This document shows positions 61,837 through 64,000 of a stretch of 64,000 bases of DNA, one piece after another. This DNA is from Numida meleagris (Eukaryota > Chordata > Aves > Galliformes > Numididae), in assembly GCF_002078875.1 (NCBI RefSeq), contig NC_034409.1, positions 65,692,583 through 65,756,582 on the forward strand. Reading direction: 5' to 3'. Numbering within the stretch: the first letter of the stretch is position 1; every line of letters starts with the position of its first letter. Under the pieces are notes generated by a model, which saw only the letters and a program-made list of their open reading frames with translations, was not told the origin of the DNA and did not search any database. A program made the position numbers and the translations under genes.

Positions 61837-64000
61837 AATGCACATATGTGTATTGATAAAAGATATGCCCACAAAAAATACTTTACAAAAGTTATAAAAG
61901 AAGGGTTCAGCCACACCCTTTCTTTCCCAAATCAGATTACTCTTTTATTATAGCAAGACCACTCTAGTATGCCAAAGGTAATCCATTCGTTTCTCAATGA
62001 AGTGTATTTTGAAATAAAGTCTGTAATTTCTTAAATGCCTCAAGTGAAAGACTTTTGGAGACTGAAAGGCTCACTTCTATACCTCAGCAAAATCTGAATC
62101 ACAGCCCACTCTTCACACTGAATAAATATTTTGTTTTCCTAGTATATTAATTGTAATACTTTCTGCCCACACCACAGTGGTAGCCGATGGAAATTTTCAT
62201 GAATTAATAGATTTGATGAAGGTCCTCTTCATCAAACGGATCCTCTCCTCAGTGTAGGACTTCATTTTTGTTCAATGCATACCTCAATCATCCCATTACA
62301 AAAAAAAAATCCTTGAAAATGTGAATGAAATGAAGCTAATGTGTCGGTGTTGTGAGTATGCCTGCACTTAACCCCAAAATAACATTATTTACCATTTCCC
62401 TGCTGAAAAATGGGATGAAAGTTAATGTAATTCATACATCAACTACATTTCAGTGCCACATTGACTATCAAAATCACTGAGTCAGTGAGACAACTCACAT
62501 GAAAAAATATTTTGCTAAATGGTTAGGTTTACATGACAAATGTATAATTTTCAAAACTTTAAATTGGATTTCATGTGATATTTGTTGTGAACTGCCAATG
62601 AAGTCAGAAAAACACCTGTTTAAGAACAAACATGCTTTTGCGTTCTCTAATAGGCAGACAACCATAAATGTCATACAATCTACTGGTCCTCGTCTAAACT
62701 TTCCAGAATTTAGATGACCTCGAGGTGATGTGAGTTGTTTGGTAATGTTTTAAAATGTTTTGAAAAATATTTCTAAAATATTTGAGTTCCTAAGAGAGAG
62801 AAGTGTCACTACTGTCCAAACTGTTACCATTATGCATAGGTATTAACTGCAGTGTGCTTCACAAATAGGGAAACTCAACTTTATTTGGCAAAGTAATACT
62901 CATAAAGCAGAGACTTAAAAATGCAGATAGAACTATCCACATATGTTGTGCAAAGTCATATGATTGTAAGAAAAATTTAATCATAAGGAAGAAAGAAGTG
63001 ATAAAAATGATCAAAACGTATGAACATGAATATTCAGGTATAGACCAAGAGTGACACAGGCAAAGCTGGGTGAACAAGCCATGGAGATGATTTCTATTTC
63101 TCTTTCTTCCCATGGTACTCTCCAAGATGGGACAGCGTGGATTTGTTTCTCTCTACTGTGCCTTCACCCCCAGTAAAGTTTCTCATCACGTCAGCTTAAC
63201 CACAGTACTTCTGCATGATCTGGGACTTTCCTTTTGTTGTATTTCTTTTGGGAGGACAGTCTGTGCAACCTGCTAAGGGATGTTTACGTGCTTGTTGTGG
63301 TTTCCCACACCAGCTGCGGGCCACTGACTGTAACCGCAAACCAGCAGTGGTATGAGATGAGACCCTAGGGAAGTGTGGACAAACCAAACAAGTAGTGGCT
63401 GCCCAATCCTGGACAAACAGGAGGGGCATGTAGCTGGGTTAAGCAGTCCTGTTACGAAATCTTTCTTGCCTTCCTTAAGAACTGGCCAGGGAAGCCATTT
63501 CCCTCATTTAGATAGAGAATCATGTGTTCTGTACAGATACTTCATGAAAAAGTCCCTTGAGTAGGTTAGATAAGAGTACAACATGCTGGACATAGCAATG
63601 AATGAAAGGCATTTCAACTTCACTCATTTAACATTTAACTTGGCAAAAAAAGTTGGGTTGCTCTATCAAGAAATGACAGCAGTGCCCATGACTATCAAGG
63701 AAGGAGTGATGCTGAGACAGACAATTAAGACTTGGGGAAGTGTTGGCTGCCCAAAACCCCCTTAGATCTCTTTGTTGTTCAGAACAAATTGCTTTTGTTT
63801 TTGTTTTGTCTTGTATTTTTTCATCAAGTGAATGTATTTTGACTTTTTTATGTAATTGGACATTTGCCTTTATTCTCCTCCAGTCCTTCCTGTGATGGTA
63901 CCCATGAAGCTTCATGGCTTCATCTTCTTTAAAGTCTAGAGGAAACCTCTACCATTACTATGGAAGACTGTTCTCTGGGAGGAAAATGCAAAGGTTTTAC
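61837..64000. other. Unique DNA, no gene supported
   Basis: Short frames at 62499-62717 and 63373-63564 (+) and at 62859-63125, 63196-63429 and 63628-63915 (-) have no recognised domain. An AT-rich stretch with A/T runs fills most of 62100-63000. T/G-rich low-complexity sequence lies near 63793-63822. Confidence 0.4.

Noticed and set aside
61471..61897. Plus-strand frames of 95 and 87 codons
   Set aside because: They are antisense shadows of the CR1 3' end; the coding direction is minus.
1..64000. CRISPR arrays, operons, prophage, plasmid or bacterial features
   Set aside because: None present; the sequence is vertebrate nuclear DNA and its only regularly spaced repeats are microsatellites and transposon parts.

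Overview
This is vertebrate nuclear DNA, almost certainly from a bird and most likely chicken or another galliform. It is AT-rich, and no open reading frame exceeds 187 codons. Its recognisable repeats are the typical avian set. There are seven CR1 LINE fragments with the CR1 3' end (ATTCTRTG-type octamers), two mariner DNA transposons of the Galluhop type, and one solo endogenous-retrovirus LTR. No tRNA, rRNA, CRISPR array, bacterial operon or complete protein-coding gene was found. The window reads as a gene desert or the interior of a very long intron.

Layout. 1-15.5 kb is unique DNA with one CR1 scrap (544-635), A/T homopolymers (A32 at 1955, T42 at 7680, an A-rich tract at 12848), an (AAAT)n run at 3715 and a small ATATTTGG tandem at 9525. 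15510-16573 holds the best CR1 copy, on the minus strand, with the FADD reverse-transcriptase motif and the ORF2 C-terminus but no 3' tail. 16.6-31.8 kb is mostly unique, with CR1 pieces at 23419 (+) and 24570 (-), the second internally deleted. 31806-32147, 38876-38973 and 61544-61836 are further minus-strand CR1 3' ends.

47.2-48.7 kb is the most layered region. A solo LTR (47236-47766) has 5-bp inverted termini and a 5-bp target duplication. About 70 bp beyond it lies a 3'-truncated mariner on the minus strand (about 47835-48649). A second, internally deleted mariner copy lies on the plus strand at 58607-59164. 54.2-55.1 kb contains two diverged copies of an unidentified 82-bp sequence.

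The only stretch resembling host coding sequence is 56825-56972 (+). There a splice acceptor, an ATG in good context, a hydrophobic signal-peptide-like segment and an in-phase GTAAGT donor fall together. It has no identified partner exons, so it is a lead and not a gene call. Nothing here amounts to a new biological system. The interest lies in that candidate exon, in how the mobile elements broke, and in a few unexplained repeats.
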